Counted from the stretch's first letter, positions 8,677 to 18,332 are shown. The stretch is 64,000 nucleotides of DNA from an uncultured Muribaculaceae bacterium (GCA_910579675.1 CAJTUF010000017.1:4320-68319), one strand, 5' to 3'. The notes: generated from the letters alone by a model not told the origin. Program-made: numbers and translations.

Positions 8677-10467
8677 TCAGCGTCCGAGGGTTTTCTTATA
8701 CACCGGTCCGTAGTTGGCGCAAGCTCTGTAGTCGGCGCCCTCCTTGTCCATGCCGAAAGCATTCCACGCTGCCGGGCGGAAGATCTGCTCGTCGGGGATA
8801 TTGTGCATGCACACCGGTATGCGGAGGATCGAGGCGAGGGTGATGAGGTCGCTGCCAATATGGCCGTAGGAGAGGGCACCGTGGTTGGCTCCCCAATTGT
8901 TCATCACGGAGTAGACATCCTTGAAGGCGTCGCGGCCGGGCATGAGGCGGGGCACAAACCATGTTGTGGGCCAAGTGGGATCGGTGCGCTCGTCGAGAAT
9001 ATGGTGTATTTCGGGGTCGAGCTCAGCGGTCCATCCTTCGGCAATTTGCAGCACCGGACCGAGCCCTTTGACGAGGTTGAGGCGTGTCATGGTCACAGGC
9101 ATTCCACCCTTTGTGAGGAAGTTGCTCGAGAAACCGCCTCCACGGAAGTAGTCGCGGTTGGCCGGACACCAGTGGGTTGCCGCCAGACATTTCTCAACCT
9201 CTTCGGGAGTAAGATCCCAGTGATGCTTCATCTCGGGCTTGCCGTCGGCGCCAGTTGCCTGGCCGGTCGAGTCGAGTGTTGTGGCGCCTGAGTTGATAAG
9301 GTGGATGATGCCGTTGGCTGCGATTCCTGTGAGCTCTTTGCCGGTGACGCGTTTCACAGCCTCAGGGCTCCAATATGTGCGCACGTCGGAGAACTGCTGG
9401 GCGCGGTTGGTGAGCAGATGGCCGAAGAGCATTGCCACACCGTTGCAGGCGTCGTTTTCGGTAGCGAGCACAAAAGCCTCGCGGATACCGTTCCAGTCAA
9501 AAGATGTGTTAAGAAGCGATTCGGTATAGTCGCCGTTGGGGTAGAAGTCGGTCCATTGACGCTGACCCTGGAATCCGCCGGCGATTGCGTTGTGTCCGAG
9601 ACTCTCCTCCTTGAATCCCATCTCCTTGAGTTTGGGGTTGCCGGTCATGAGGTCGCGTGCGATGATGGTCATCTTCACTACAAACTCCCAGTCGGCATCT
9701 TTCTGCTCGCGGGTCTTTGCCTTGGCTTCGGGATTACGGTCGGCAGCCTCGTTGGCCTTGCAATATTTTTCGGTCCACGCCATTGCACGCTGATACTCTT
9801 CGTGGTCGTAGATACCTTCTTCCATACGGCGAATTATCTCGGTGAGATCCACCGACTCGCAACGCATGCCGAGATAATCTTCAAAGAAGTCGGGGCTGAC
9901 GATCGATCCGGCAATGCCCATGCATACAGAGCCCATCGACAGATAGCTCTTGCCGCGCATTGTGGCAACAGCCTGAGCGGCGCGGGCGAACCGCAGTATC
10001 TTTTCAGCTACATCGGCGGGGATGGTATTATCGGCGAGATCCTGGACATCGTGGCCATAGATGCCGAAAGCGGGAAGGCCTTTCTGGGCATGGGCGGCAA
10101 GCACAGCCGCGAGATAAACTGCTCCCGGACGTTCGGTGCCGTTGAAGCCCCACACAGCCTTGGGATAATCAGGATTCATGTCCATGGTCTCCGAGCCGTA
10201 GCACCAGCATGATGTCACAGTGATGGTAGAGCCAACGCCTTCGCGCTCAAACTTTTCGGCGCAAGCAGCAGCTTCGGCCACGCGACCGATGGTGGTGTCG
10301 GATATCACACACTCGACGGGCGATCCGTCGCCATTACGGAGGTTGGTAGAAATAAGTTCGGCTACGGCCTTGGCAAGACTCATGGTCTTCTCTTCAAGGC
10401 TCTCGCGCACTCCACCTTGACGTCCATCGATGGTGGGGCGAATGCCTATTTTGGGATATTTCTTCAT
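8677..10467 (-). CDS. fucI: L-fucose isomerase
   Basis: Manganese-dependent ketol isomerase converting L-fucose to L-fuculose, the entry step of the pathway. The ATG at 10467 gives 596 residues starting [16 protein letters not shown], the usual N-terminus; the open frame further upstream runs through the sodB terminator and is not coding. Seen: the N-terminal nucleotide-like fold with [16 protein letters not shown] and GHDVQDLAD; the metal-site region [19 protein letters not shown] with the expected Glu and Asp; and the C-terminal HHWDLTPEE and [13 protein letters not shown] segments. It is the first gene of the fucose operon. No GntR-type FucR regulator is present in the window. Confidence 0.95.
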   Translation of the reverse strand: MKKYPKIGIRPTIDGRQGGVRESLEEKTMSLAKAVAELISTNLRNGDGSPVECVISDTTIGRVAEAAACAEKFEREGVGSTITVTSCWCYGSETMDMNPDYPKAVWGFNGTERPGAVYLAAVLAAHAQKGLPAFGIYGHDVQDLADNTIPADVAEKILRFARAAQAVATMRGKSYLSMGSVCMGIAGSIVSPDFFEDYLGMRCESVDLTEIIRRMEEGIYDHEEYQRAMAWTEKYCKANEAADRNPEAKAKTREQKDADWEFVVKMTIIARDLMTGNPKLKEMGFKEESLGHNAIAGGFQGQRQWTDFYPNGDYTESLLNTSFDWNGIREAFVLATENDACNGVAMLFGHLLTNRAQQFSDVRTYWSPEAVKRVTGKELTGIAANGIIHLINSGATTLDSTGQATGADGKPEMKHHWDLTPEEVEKCLAATHWCPANRDYFRGGGFSSNFLTKGGMPVTMTRLNLVKGLGPVLQIAEGWTAELDPEIHHILDERTDPTWPTTWFVPRLMPGRDAFKDVYSVMNNWGANHGALSYGHIGSDLITLASILRIPVCMHNIPDEQIFRPAAWNAFGMDKEGADYRACANYGPVYKKTLGR

Positions 10468-10612
10468 GGTATGGTTGGTTATGCTCCGTATAAGGAGGCT
10501 TATTTGTTTCGATTCACAAAAATAGTCAGTAAAAGAATTTGCAGATATGTCAGACGGGTTAAAATATGTTAACAAGCATATGCGCATCCATATATCTACC
10601 TCACATGCAGAT

Positions 10613-10646
10613 AAAAAAAAGAGAGGGGGCCTCACGGCTGCCTCTC
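10613..10646 (-). terminator. Rho-independent terminator of sodB
   Basis: On the minus strand a GC-rich stem (gagagg / cctctc arms, 10646-10641 with 10626-10621) is followed at once by eight T residues (10620-10613). It lies after the sodB stop and separates sodB from fucI. Confidence 0.85.
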
Positions 10647-10732
10647 TCTCCATTCATCACATTATGCTTATTCAGTTGACATGCATGATAGTCGTTGCTA
10701 TCTCAGTGCAATAATTTATGAGGATTGCGGAA

Positions 10733-11308
10733 TCAATATCTGCTTTCGACCACATCCCAGTCGACTATGTTCCAAAGAGCCTTCAGCGCGTCGGCGCGTC
10801 GATTCTGGAAGTCGAGGTAGTAGGCATGTTCCCATACGTCGAAGGTAAGGATAGGGGTGAGGCCGTCGCGGAGGGGATTTTCGGCATTGCGTCCCTGAGT
10901 AATGAAGAGCTTGCCGTTGTCGTCTTTCGATAGCCATACCCAGCCAGATCCAAAGAGAGTGGTGCCTGCTTCGACAAACTCGCGTTTGAAGTCGTCGAAC
11001 GACCCAAACTGACTGTCAATGGCCTTGCGGAGATCGCCAGTGGGTTCGCCTCCGCCGTCGGGCGAGAAGGTGAAGAAATAGAAGATGTGGTTCCAGGCCT
11101 GCGAGGCGTTGTTGAACAGAGCGCCGTCGGCCTGACGGATTATATCTTCAAGGGGCATATCTGCATAGATTGTGTCCTTGATCAGGCGGTTGAGATTGTC
11201 GATGTAGGCTTTCTCGTGTCGTCCGTAGTGGAAGTCGACGGTGCGGGCCGAGATGGCGGGTTCGAGGGCATCGTTGTCGTAGGGGAGCTGGGGCTGTGTA
11301 TATTCCAT
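10733..11308 (-). CDS. sodB: Superoxide dismutase, Fe/Mn type
   Basis: Cytoplasmic Fe/Mn superoxide dismutase, 191 residues, detoxifying superoxide during oxygen exposure. All four metal ligands fall at their expected places: His27 (DFHYGRH), His74 (AWNHIFYF), Asp157 and His161 (TFDVWEHAYYLDF). Active-site Tyr35 and Gln70 (ASQAWNH) are also present, Gln70 being the position typical of iron or cambialistic forms. It is a single-gene unit with a clear rho-independent terminator at 10613-10646. Metal preference cannot be settled from sequence. Confidence 0.95.
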   Translation of the reverse strand: MEYTQPQLPYDNDALEPAISARTVDFHYGRHEKAYIDNLNRLIKDTIYADMPLEDIIRQADGALFNNASQAWNHIFYFFTFSPDGGGEPTGDLRKAIDSQFGSFDDFKREFVEAGTTLFGSGWVWLSKDDNGKLFITQGRNAENPLRDGLTPILTFDVWEHAYYLDFQNRRADALKALWNIVDWDVVESRY

Positions 11309-11430
11309 ATCAGAGGGGATGTATTCTTTAATGTTTTTATTGTTTTGGGTAGATCGTCTGTCAATCTTATTGACGTAGGGAAAACGGTTGCAGAGGCCGT
11401 AAGGTTCGCGTGGCGGACGTCGTTAACATT

Positions 11431-12477
11431 TCACGGTCGGTTTTTAACATTGGCAGCATCCTGAGCGGCAAGCCAACGGAACAGGAATCGGTAGAGGGGA
11501 CGGGTCACGGATGGCGATGAGAGAAAAAGGTCGTGCAAACCGCCGTCGACCACCACATCGGTGGCACCTTCGGCGGGAAGTGTAAGACCGATTTTGCGTA
11601 TAGCTGACGGATCGAGCACAGCGTCGGCACTATTTGCTTCAGGGGCCCAGTCGGCGCCTCCGAAGCCACGCATCGATGTCATCAGAAGCACCGGCACTTT
11701 GATACACCCCGGATGGGACTTAAGATAATCCTGTGCTCGTGTGATTGATCGCACCCATCCTGCCGTCACGTCGGGCGACGATATAGCTTTCCATTGTGTG
11801 TTGTAGTCCCATCGGCCATGATACTCCTTAAGTAACGAGTGGGAGTAGGCGTTGCTCTCACCTTGTTTGAGCTTCCAGCCGGGAAAAATGGCTCCAAGGG
11901 CGCTCACCAGTGGCGTGAATTTGTTGAGGCTACCGAGGTTCCAGGCCAGAAAAGGGGAGTTGAGTATAAGGTCGGCCACGGGGGTTCCGGGGCAGCGGGC
12001 CATATAATAGGCCGCGGTCAGTCCTCCGGTAGAGTGACCCATAAGAGTGATTGTTTCAACACCGCTGCGCTTCATCACCGCGAGGGTCGAGTCGATGGCC
12101 GGGAAATATTCTTCAAGGCCATGACGGGCATCGCAGTGCATCTGTCCCGGCCTGAGCGATCGTCCGTAGCGCTGGAGATCGACAGCATAGAAGGCATAGT
12201 TGTGGGCGGCAAAGCTGTCGGCCATCTCTGCTTGGAAAAAATAGTCGTTGAAACCGTGGATGTAGAGCACACCGCGATGTGAGGTAATGGCCGAGTCGGC
12301 GCACAACCTCACCACGGTGCATGGGGTGTCGGAATCGGATGGCAGGGCTATTGTGAGGTTTTCAAAGTCGTGACCCAGAGCTATAGTGTCGGGAACCCAA
12401 TGGTCGCGGGCCCCGACAGCCGCCGCCGTGAACAATAGCGCGGCGGCGGCCACAGTCAAGCGTGAGATGAATGTCAT
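11431..12477 (-). CDS. Secreted alpha/beta hydrolase (lysophospholipase-like)
   Basis: 348 residues beginning with a signal peptide (hydrophobic stretch at residues 7-21, ending near VGA). The alpha/beta hydrolase core is clear: GVLYIHGFNDYF for the oxyanion strand, DLQRYGRS, the nucleophile elbow GHSTGG, and a C-terminal VVDGGLHDLFLS that supplies the catalytic His. The pattern of lid and helper segments (DLILNSPFLAW) resembles monoacylglycerol lipases and lysophospholipases. It would act in the periplasm or at the surface on an ester substrate not identifiable here. It stands alone between sodB and the divergent cytidylyltransferase fusion. Confidence 0.8.
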   Translation of the reverse strand: MTFISRLTVAAAALLFTAAAVGARDHWVPDTIALGHDFENLTIALPSDSDTPCTVVRLCADSAITSHRGVLYIHGFNDYFFQAEMADSFAAHNYAFYAVDLQRYGRSLRPGQMHCDARHGLEEYFPAIDSTLAVMKRSGVETITLMGHSTGGLTAAYYMARCPGTPVADLILNSPFLAWNLGSLNKFTPLVSALGAIFPGWKLKQGESNAYSHSLLKEYHGRWDYNTQWKAISSPDVTAGWVRSITRAQDYLKSHPGCIKVPVLLMTSMRGFGGADWAPEANSADAVLDPSAIRKIGLTLPAEGATDVVVDGGLHDLFLSSPSVTRPLYRFLFRWLAAQDAANVKNRP

Positions 12478-12661
12478 AAGAGGTAAACGTGATGGATGAT
12501 GAGGTTATTGCCTCATCTTATGATACAACACCCGATGCCCCCTGAAAGTTTTTTTACCAATGGGCCACATAATATATCGCGCGCGACTCCGTTAGAGAAT
12601 ATACACTGCGGCTTCTCTCCACGAAGCTAAATCACATCCGGAGTGTTTTTTCTTACCCGAC

Positions 12662-13825
12662 ATGTCAAAACCAAACAAGAAAGTATTTGTATCAGGCTGC
12701 TATGATATGCTCCATTCGGGCCATGTGGCTTTCTTCAAGGAGGCCTCACGCTATGGCGATCTTTATGTGGGCATAGGCTCCGACGCCACAGTGGCCGAGC
12801 TCAAGCACCGCCGCACCGTCTACTCTGAGAAGGAGCGGCTGTATATGGTCAAGGCCATAAGGTATGTCACTGATGCCTATATCAACAGTGGGAGCGGTAT
12901 GCTCGATTTCCTCGATACTCTCGACCGCGTGAAGCCCGATATCTTTGTGGTTAATTCCGACGGAGGCAGCGATGCCAAGCGTCGGCTTTGCGCCGAGCGC
13001 GGCATTGAGTATATTGAACTGGAAAGGGTGCCCGACGAAGGGCTGGAAGCACGTTCGACCACCTCTCTCCGCACAGGCGTGAAATCGCATCTTCCTTACC
13101 GTATCGATATAGCCGGCACATGGATTGATCAGCCATATGTGTCGTGTCATGGAGCCGGATGGGCCATCACCGCCTCGGTAGAGCCTACGGTGGAGTTTAT
13201 GGAACGCAGCGGCATGTCGACCTCCACCCGCAATGCCGCCCGTAAGATATGGCCCTACGAGCTCCCCGACTATCATGAGGAGCGTCTGGCCAAGCTCCTT
13301 TTCTGCCTCGAAAACGACCCGGAAAATGAAGGTGGGCACATATCCGGAGCGCAAGACGCCATAGGTATATGTGTGGCCGGAATAAGCCGCCATTACTACG
13401 ACGGCCACTATTGGCCGCTGAAAATAGAGAGTTGCAACGACGAGAGGGTGCTGTCATGGCTTGAGAGTCATATATGCCTCGTGCCTATGTTTCCCCGTCG
13501 TCAGGGTTGCTCGGTGGTGGATGGACAGGATATAAATCCGAAGAAGGTGGCTGCCCTCACGTCGGCAGCCGATTCCTGTTGGTCGGCTTTGCTTGACTGC
13601 GATCTCACAGCCTTTGCCGAAGCCTTCCGTCGCTCGTTTGAGGCTCAGATAGCCATGTTCCCGGCCATGATGCAGCCCGGAGTGGAAGAGTATATCGAGC
13701 AATGGCGTGATAAGGCTCTTGCATGGAAAATGCTCGGATCGGGTGGCGGCGGGTATCTTGCATTGGTCGTAGAGTCGATTCCGGCCGAAGGGGTTATCCC
13801 GATCAAGATACGCCGCAAAGCATGA
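12662..13825 (+). CDS. Cytidylyltransferase-like domain fused to GHMP kinase domain
   Basis: 387 residues in two parts. Residues 7-137 form a class I nucleotidyltransferase domain: SGCYDMLHSGH with the HxGH motif at 18-21, GIGSD, and STTSLR at 132-137 (the ISSTxxR-type motif). From about residue 145 comes a compact GHMP-kinase-like domain: LPYRIDIAGTWIDQP (start motif), RSGMSTSTRNAA (equivalent to the GLGSSSA phosphate loop), GAQDAIG, and MLGSGGGGYLAL (third motif). The pair suggests phosphorylation and nucleotidyl activation of one sugar, as in heptose or fucose activation, but at far less than the length of Bacteroides Fkp. The actual sugar is unknown. No neighbouring gene gives a clue. Domain calls are firm, function is inference. 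Confidence 0.8.
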   Translation: MSKPNKKVFVSGCYDMLHSGHVAFFKEASRYGDLYVGIGSDATVAELKHRRTVYSEKERLYMVKAIRYVTDAYINSGSGMLDFLDTLDRVKPDIFVVNSDGGSDAKRRLCAERGIEYIELERVPDEGLEARSTTSLRTGVKSHLPYRIDIAGTWIDQPYVSCHGAGWAITASVEPTVEFMERSGMSTSTRNAARKIWPYELPDYHEERLAKLLFCLENDPENEGGHISGAQDAIGICVAGISRHYYDGHYWPLKIESCNDERVLSWLESHICLVPMFPRRQGCSVVDGQDINPKKVAALTSAADSCWSALLDCDLTAFAEAFRRSFEAQIAMFPAMMQPGVEEYIEQWRDKALAWKMLGSGGGGYLALVVESIPAEGVIPIKIRRKA

Positions 13826-13853
13826 GATTTCAAACTCACTGAGATAAAACTCA

Positions 13854-13885
13854 GAGGGGCCTGCTCGGAAAAGAACAGGCCCCTC
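13854..13885. terminator. Bidirectional terminator, convergent genes
   Basis: Perfect 10-base inverted repeat (13854-13863 and 13876-13885) with a 12-base loop between the fusion gene and the convergent GH13 gene. On the minus strand the stem is followed by a short T-rich stretch (gagttttatc). Confidence 0.75.
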
Positions 13886-13906
13886 GATTATGACTGTGCG
13901 TACAAA

Positions 13907-16687
13907 TCAGCGCAGACAGACTTTGGTGGCATTGCCCATAGCATCTACAGAGATGTAGAGGCCGGGGGCAGGTATGGCAGCCGGGTCAACCTTTATTCCG
14001 GTGATGGTGTAGAGGGTGGCGGGTTGAGCTCCGGTATCTGACCAAGGCAGGTCGATGCCGGCAGAATTGTCGCTTGCCAAAATAACGAAGGCTCCTGGTG
14101 AAAGGACTACTGATCCGGAAGCATCGGGAGCCGGGGTTGACACACCGGCCGATGCAGCCACAACAGCGCCGCAATCGGTGCCAGCCGGCGATTTCACTTT
14201 AAGTTCGCGGTCGGGGAGGGGATTGGCCAGCAGAACTACCTTGCCGCCATCGGGAGCAGTGAGCATTAAGGTGTAGCCGGTGGTCCATGCCGATGGTTTG
14301 GCCGAAATGTCCACCTTGGTTTCTTCGGTGAAGTATTGCGGGTTGTCCTTACGCCATTTGAGAAGAGTGGCATAGGTGTCGCGCAGGGAGGCTCTGAGCG
14401 GATTGTCGAGCATTTCCCAGCACGATTTTCGAGGAGATGTGTCGTTGTCGCCCGAAGCCGACTTCACGGGTTGGGCATCGCCCAACTCCTCAAACTGCCA
14501 TATCATATGTGCGCCCGGCGAGAAGATCATAAACGCAGCGAGCGACCCAAGGCGTCGGATCTGTTGCTCCTCAGAGTCTTTCACACCTGCCGCACCCCAT
14601 CGCTGCTGCTTGTAGGCGGTGCGCTCCTCGTCGTGGCTCTCGGCATAGCTCACAGTAGAGCCGGATGGTCGTCCTCCGTCCATAGGAGCATAAAAACGCG
14701 ACAGGTCGGCGCCATCGCTCCATCCCATGGCCCACTGAGCAGCACCATAATTTACGTTGGCCCAATCGACAGCGCCCACGGCGGCCAAAGCTGCATCTTC
14801 GCGGGCGTCGGCGAGATCCTCACATATAAAGTAAGAGTCGGGGGCAATAGCGGCCAGAGCATCCCGGAGTCTTCCTATACGCTCAGGTCGGGAGGCGTTG
14901 AAGCGGTTGGTCGACGCTTCGGTGGGGGTGGCGAAAGAGTTTGTGGCCCGGTTCCATGCAATGCCGTAACTGCCGTTGTCGCCCATCCCTTTCACGAGGT
15001 CGAAGCGGAAGCCATCGACACCATACTCCTCAACCCAGTAGCGCAACACATCAGCCCATTGGTTGAATACGAGTGGATTGTCTTGATTCCAGTCGTGAAA
15101 AGCGTTATAGGAGTGGGGAGGAGTAGCGTTGAAAAAAGGATTCTGCGACGGTTCATACATCAGTTGGCGGGGAGTGCGTGAGTCGGCATGGTTCATCACC
15201 ACATCGAGTATCACCGCCATGCCGCGCGAATGTATCTCATTGACCAGACGGCGGTAGTCGTCGGGGGTGCCATAGGCTTTGTCGGGAGCAAAATAAAACA
15301 GAGGGTTATAGCCCCATGAATTGTTGCCGCCAAACTCCATCACCGGCATCAGCTCAACCGCATTGACTCCAAGCGATGCGATATAGTCGAGGCGGTCGAT
15401 CACTCCGGCTATAGTGCCTGAGCCTGTGCCATCGCCGGTAAAGTCGCGAATGAGCAGTTCGTAGATCATCAGGTCGGACTGAGCGGGCTTCGATGTGAGT
15501 GGCTGGGGCTTCAGAGCAACGGCATCGGTTGAGAGAACTGCGAGAATCGTGCCGTCGGGCACCTTCCCCGAAGGATATTCAGGCATGTCAGGAAAGACAT
15601 CCGGGGATATGTATCTATCGGATGATGGATCGAGCACGAGGTGTGCGTAAGGATCGCAGACAGCGGTAGTACCATCAATCAGATAGTAATATGTGTAGTC
15701 CATGCCCGGTTCGAGGCCCTCCACGGTGGTCCAGAAATATGGTTGATGGAGGCTCCACGCATTTTTGATAAATGAGGTGTCGGCGGGTAGTTCAACCGTA
15801 GCAGTGGCTTTGCTCATCTGTTGGGCCGGATCGAGCGCAAATCCATTCCATGATCCCACTAAGAGCACTGAGCTCTTGCCTGGGGCAGCTATGGCAAAAG
15901 TAGCCGATCCTGATCCGGAGGAGTACACAGCTCCTTGTTTTACCTCATCACCCGGATAGGCTGCAATAGTGGTGGGAGCGAGGCGCAGGAGCCGCAGGGT
16001 GTCGGAGGCCGTGAATCCGTCGGTCGAGGTGGCGATGGCGATTGCTTCGTAGCTTCCAGGAGTGGTGAATGATGTGGTGAGCGAAACCGAACCTATTCCT
16101 TCGGCTTTTTTGCCATTGACCGACAGGGATATGGAAGCACTGTCTTCGGTCGATGCAGAGATAGTGACTGGCTCGCCGGTGGTGAATACCCGCTTGTCGG
16201 GATTGACTGACACCCCGACATAGAAGCCGGCTTTTCTTACATCGACAGCAATGTCGCCGCCACCGGAAGCTTTGCCTTCGCGGGAGCCGTTGGCATTGCG
16301 GAACACAAACATCAATTTGCTCACTGTGGCAAGCTCGGCATCGGTCAGGCCATAATACTCCTTGATCGATGGGATGGTGAGAGTCCATGTGTCAGGGCCG
16401 GAATATTCGAGACGGTATTTGGCCGAATTATCGAGCCAATCGGGGGCGTGTTGCCAATCGGTGGGTGAGGCTGAGGCAGATGAGATCACGCCGGTATGGG
16501 CATAAACAGCCTCCGATGGACCTACGCCAGCCAACCCTTTCGACCCACGGTCGGCATGGAAGGTTATGATCACGGGTGCCGACTCAGTGGTGACAACTGA
16601 GGGCGTAGTGGTGACCACCTGCGCCGCAACGTGTCCCCACACCGTCAGTGCGACGATCATGGACAGAAGGAAACGTGCCATTTTCAT
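13907..16687 (-). CDS. Secreted GH13 alpha-amylase family enzyme
   Basis: 926-residue exported glycoside hydrolase. Residues 1-22 form a signal peptide. Residues 25-240 hold beta-sandwich-like starch-binding and immunoglobulin-type modules, and 250-360 is a CBM48-like domain (VLLVGSWNGF, YYYLIDG). The GH13 barrel runs from about 405 to 770 with all conserved regions: DVVMNH (495-500), GFRFDLVKG with nucleophile Asp563, FICEDLA with acid/base Glu623, and SYAESHDEE with His685-Asp686. A beta domain follows, then a short tail (LYTITGIKV...GLYISVD) resembling the remnant sorting or anchoring tails seen in Muribaculaceae and Prevotella secreted proteins. The likely substrate is an alpha-glucan such as glycogen or starch. 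Met3 (16681) is an alternative start. Confidence 0.88.
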   Translation of the reverse strand: MKMARFLLSMIVALTVWGHVAAQVVTTTPSVVTTESAPVIITFHADRGSKGLAGVGPSEAVYAHTGVISSASASPTDWQHAPDWLDNSAKYRLEYSGPDTWTLTIPSIKEYYGLTDAELATVSKLMFVFRNANGSREGKASGGGDIAVDVRKAGFYVGVSVNPDKRVFTTGEPVTISASTEDSASISLSVNGKKAEGIGSVSLTTSFTTPGSYEAIAIATSTDGFTASDTLRLLRLAPTTIAAYPGDEVKQGAVYSSGSGSATFAIAAPGKSSVLLVGSWNGFALDPAQQMSKATATVELPADTSFIKNAWSLHQPYFWTTVEGLEPGMDYTYYYLIDGTTAVCDPYAHLVLDPSSDRYISPDVFPDMPEYPSGKVPDGTILAVLSTDAVALKPQPLTSKPAQSDLMIYELLIRDFTGDGTGSGTIAGVIDRLDYIASLGVNAVELMPVMEFGGNNSWGYNPLFYFAPDKAYGTPDDYRRLVNEIHSRGMAVILDVVMNHADSRTPRQLMYEPSQNPFFNATPPHSYNAFHDWNQDNPLVFNQWADVLRYWVEEYGVDGFRFDLVKGMGDNGSYGIAWNRATNSFATPTEASTNRFNASRPERIGRLRDALAAIAPDSYFICEDLADAREDAALAAVGAVDWANVNYGAAQWAMGWSDGADLSRFYAPMDGGRPSGSTVSYAESHDEERTAYKQQRWGAAGVKDSEEQQIRRLGSLAAFMIFSPGAHMIWQFEELGDAQPVKSASGDNDTSPRKSCWEMLDNPLRASLRDTYATLLKWRKDNPQYFTEETKVDISAKPSAWTTGYTLMLTAPDGGKVVLLANPLPDRELKVKSPAGTDCGAVVAASAGVSTPAPDASGSVVLSPGAFVILASDNSAGIDLPWSDTGAQPATLYTITGIKVDPAAIPAPGLYISVDAMGNATKVCLR

Positions 16688-16775
16688 GAATGAAATGATA
16701 ATAAAAAAGTTGAAGTAAGTATGATGATAAATGAACGGAAAAGAGATTCAAGGCAGATGGACGGGGGAGAACAAG

Positions 16776-16827
16776 CGGCGACTGCCATGCAGCACGAGGA
16801 GTATCCACGGGGGCATGGCAGTCGCCG
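16776..16827. terminator. Hairpin between omega-subunit and GH13 genes
   Basis: Perfect 15-base inverted repeat (16776-16790 and 16813-16827) with a 22-base loop, immediately after the omega-subunit stop on the minus strand. No T-run follows, so it may be a 3'-end stabiliser or factor-dependent terminator. Confidence 0.6.
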
Positions 16828-16853
16828 GTATCAGATCAGCATGAGGGGATGGC

Positions 16854-17192
16854 TCAGTCGTCGAGGGCAGCCTTCTCCTTGCTCGGATTGCGGAAGTAGA
16901 GTTTTTCGTCGATATACTCCTGAGTTGCGATGAGAGTGGGCTTGGGGAGCTTCTCGTAGTAGCGCGAAATCTCAATCTGCTCGCGGTTTTCGGTTATCTC
17001 CTCAAGGTTGTCGTTGAGAGTGGCAAACTCCTGAAGCTTCTTTTCGAGATCGTGTTTCATCTCGCCGGCAATCTGGTTGGAGCGGCGGGCTATGACCGAG
17101 ACGGTTTCATAGATGTTGCCTGTCTGCTGGGAGAGCTCGATGAGGTCGTGAGGCTGGGTATTGAGGGGAGCGTTTGATTTCTTGTAGTCCAT
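16854..17192 (-). CDS. rpoZ: RNA polymerase omega subunit, Bacteroidetes Rpb6-like type
   Basis: 112 residues matching the small Rpb6/omega proteins of Bacteroidales: an N-terminal MDYKKSNAP, a middle GNIYETVSVIARRSNQI that corresponds to the omega core, then NLEEITENREQIEISRYYEKLPKPTLIATQEYI. It would bind beta-prime and help RNA polymerase assembly. It lies 47 bases downstream of bamD; that pairing is common in Bacteroides, and the two are probably one transcript. Gene naming follows function, as bacterial rpoZ sequence similarity is weak. Confidence 0.87.
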   Translation of the reverse strand: MDYKKSNAPLNTQPHDLIELSQQTGNIYETVSVIARRSNQIAGEMKHDLEKKLQEFATLNDNLEEITENREQIEISRYYEKLPKPTLIATQEYIDEKLYFRNPSKEKAALDD

Positions 17193-17239
17193 ATATCGAA
17201 GGGATGATGGTATGTTTCGGCTTTGTAGGTGGTGGTTGA

Positions 17240-18052
17240 TCAGTCGGTCACATAGTTGCGGGCAATCTTGGCTATGCGGTCGGCTTCGTCGCGCAGGGGA
17301 GAGTCGGGATAATTGTTGACGAATGAGAAGTATTCGTCGAGCACCTCGCGGTAGCGCTCGGGCTTGCGCTCGTCGATCGACGCCTTTGCTTCCTGATAGC
17401 GGCTCTTGAGGATGAGCATCTCGAGGTCTTCCTTATAACGCGAGTAGGGATAGTCCTTGATGGCATTTTCGGCCACTATCCGCGCGCTCTCATAATTGTT
17501 GTCGTTGAGGAAGAATCCGAGGTTGTAGTAGAGCTGAGCGTTCTGGAGCTGCTTTAGGGTGAGCTTGTCCTGAAGTTCAAAGATTGCGTTTTGGGCAATA
17601 TTGACCCTATCAGACCGGGGAAAATAGTCGATGAAGCCCTGGAGCTCCTCGATGGCCTTCATGGTGTCCGACTGGTCGAGCTGAGGGTCGGGACTCTCAA
17701 GGTAGTAGCCATAGCCTGAATAGAATCGGGCGAGCTCGGTGTATTTGCCGCGCGGATAACGCTGGTAGTATTGCTTGAAGCACACTCCCGAATTGAGATA
17801 GTCTTTGCTCTCATAGTAGCTTAACGCGAGGAGGTATAGGGCATCTTCAGCTTTCTCAGAGCCGCGTATCTGCATCGCGATGTCCGAAAGCACTGTCGAA
17901 GCCTGCACATAACGCTTTTCATCGAAAGCCTTGCGGGCAAATTCGAGCTTGGCATCAGTGTCGGTCGACTTTAGGATACGCTGATACTCGGTGCAACCCG
18001 GAAGGGCAACAGCGGCTACGAGCGCAAGCAGGTAATATCTTATCTTTTTCAA
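17240..18052 (-). CDS. bamD: Outer-membrane assembly lipoprotein BamD
   Basis: Lipoprotein of the BAM complex that inserts beta-barrel proteins into the outer membrane. A type II signal with a lipobox ending LPGC is followed by repeated TPR-like helices (KAFDEKRYVQASTVLSDI, ALYLLALSYYESKDYLNSG, the YYQRYPRGKYTELARFYSGYGYY segment), as in BamD. The frame extends upstream to a TTG at 18130, but that codon lies inside the -7 box at 18128-18135, so it cannot be the start. No ATG exists between there and the signal peptide. The TTG at 18052, giving LKKIRYYLLALVAAV, is the best start (270 residues). rpoZ follows in the same unit. Confidence 0.88.
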   Translation of the reverse strand: MKKIRYYLLALVAAVALPGCTEYQRILKSTDTDAKLEFARKAFDEKRYVQASTVLSDIAMQIRGSEKAEDALYLLALSYYESKDYLNSGVCFKQYYQRYPRGKYTELARFYSGYGYYLESPDPQLDQSDTMKAIEELQGFIDYFPRSDRVNIAQNAIFELQDKLTLKQLQNAQLYYNLGFFLNDNNYESARIVAENAIKDYPYSRYKEDLEMLILKSRYQEAKASIDERKPERYREVLDEYFSFVNNYPDSPLRDEADRIAKIARNYVTD

Positions 18053-18127
18053 GGCTTGACTTTTAATTGGGGTGGAGAGGAAAGCGGAGTGAGGCTCGTG
18101 AGAGACGACACGCGCTTTTTGACCGTG

Positions 18128-18135
18128 CAAAGTTA
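18128..18135 (-). promoter_or_regulatory. -7 box of the bamD-rpoZ unit
   Basis: On the minus strand the bases read taactttg, a match to TAnnTTTG. It overlaps the most upstream in-frame TTG of the bamD frame and therefore helps to fix the real start downstream. Confidence 0.7.
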
Positions 18136-18263
18136 GTAATATTTAAGCTAAAAACGCGATTCCGGCACAATAATTTTGAGGTTTTGCCCTTTTCACAGCT
18201 TTCAGGAGGGCGCCGCTAAAAGTTTTTAACATGCCCGATGGCGGATATGCCGTTGGGAATCGC

Positions 18264-18271
18264 TATATTTG
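18264..18271 (+). promoter_or_regulatory. -7 box of the GH20 gene (tatatttg)
   Basis: The sequence tatatttg fits TAnnTTTG and lies 61 bases upstream of the lipoprotein ATG at 18333. It is divergent from the bamD promoter. A clear -33 element is not seen. Confidence 0.6.
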
Positions 18272-18332
18272 TAACCGATTTGGGCCTTCTGACCATTGGC
18301 CCTGCTTTATTGATCAAGACATATCATCGACC

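Noticed and set aside
9301..10212. 303-codon plus-strand frame
   Set aside because: Antisense to fucI, whose protein sequence is unmistakable.
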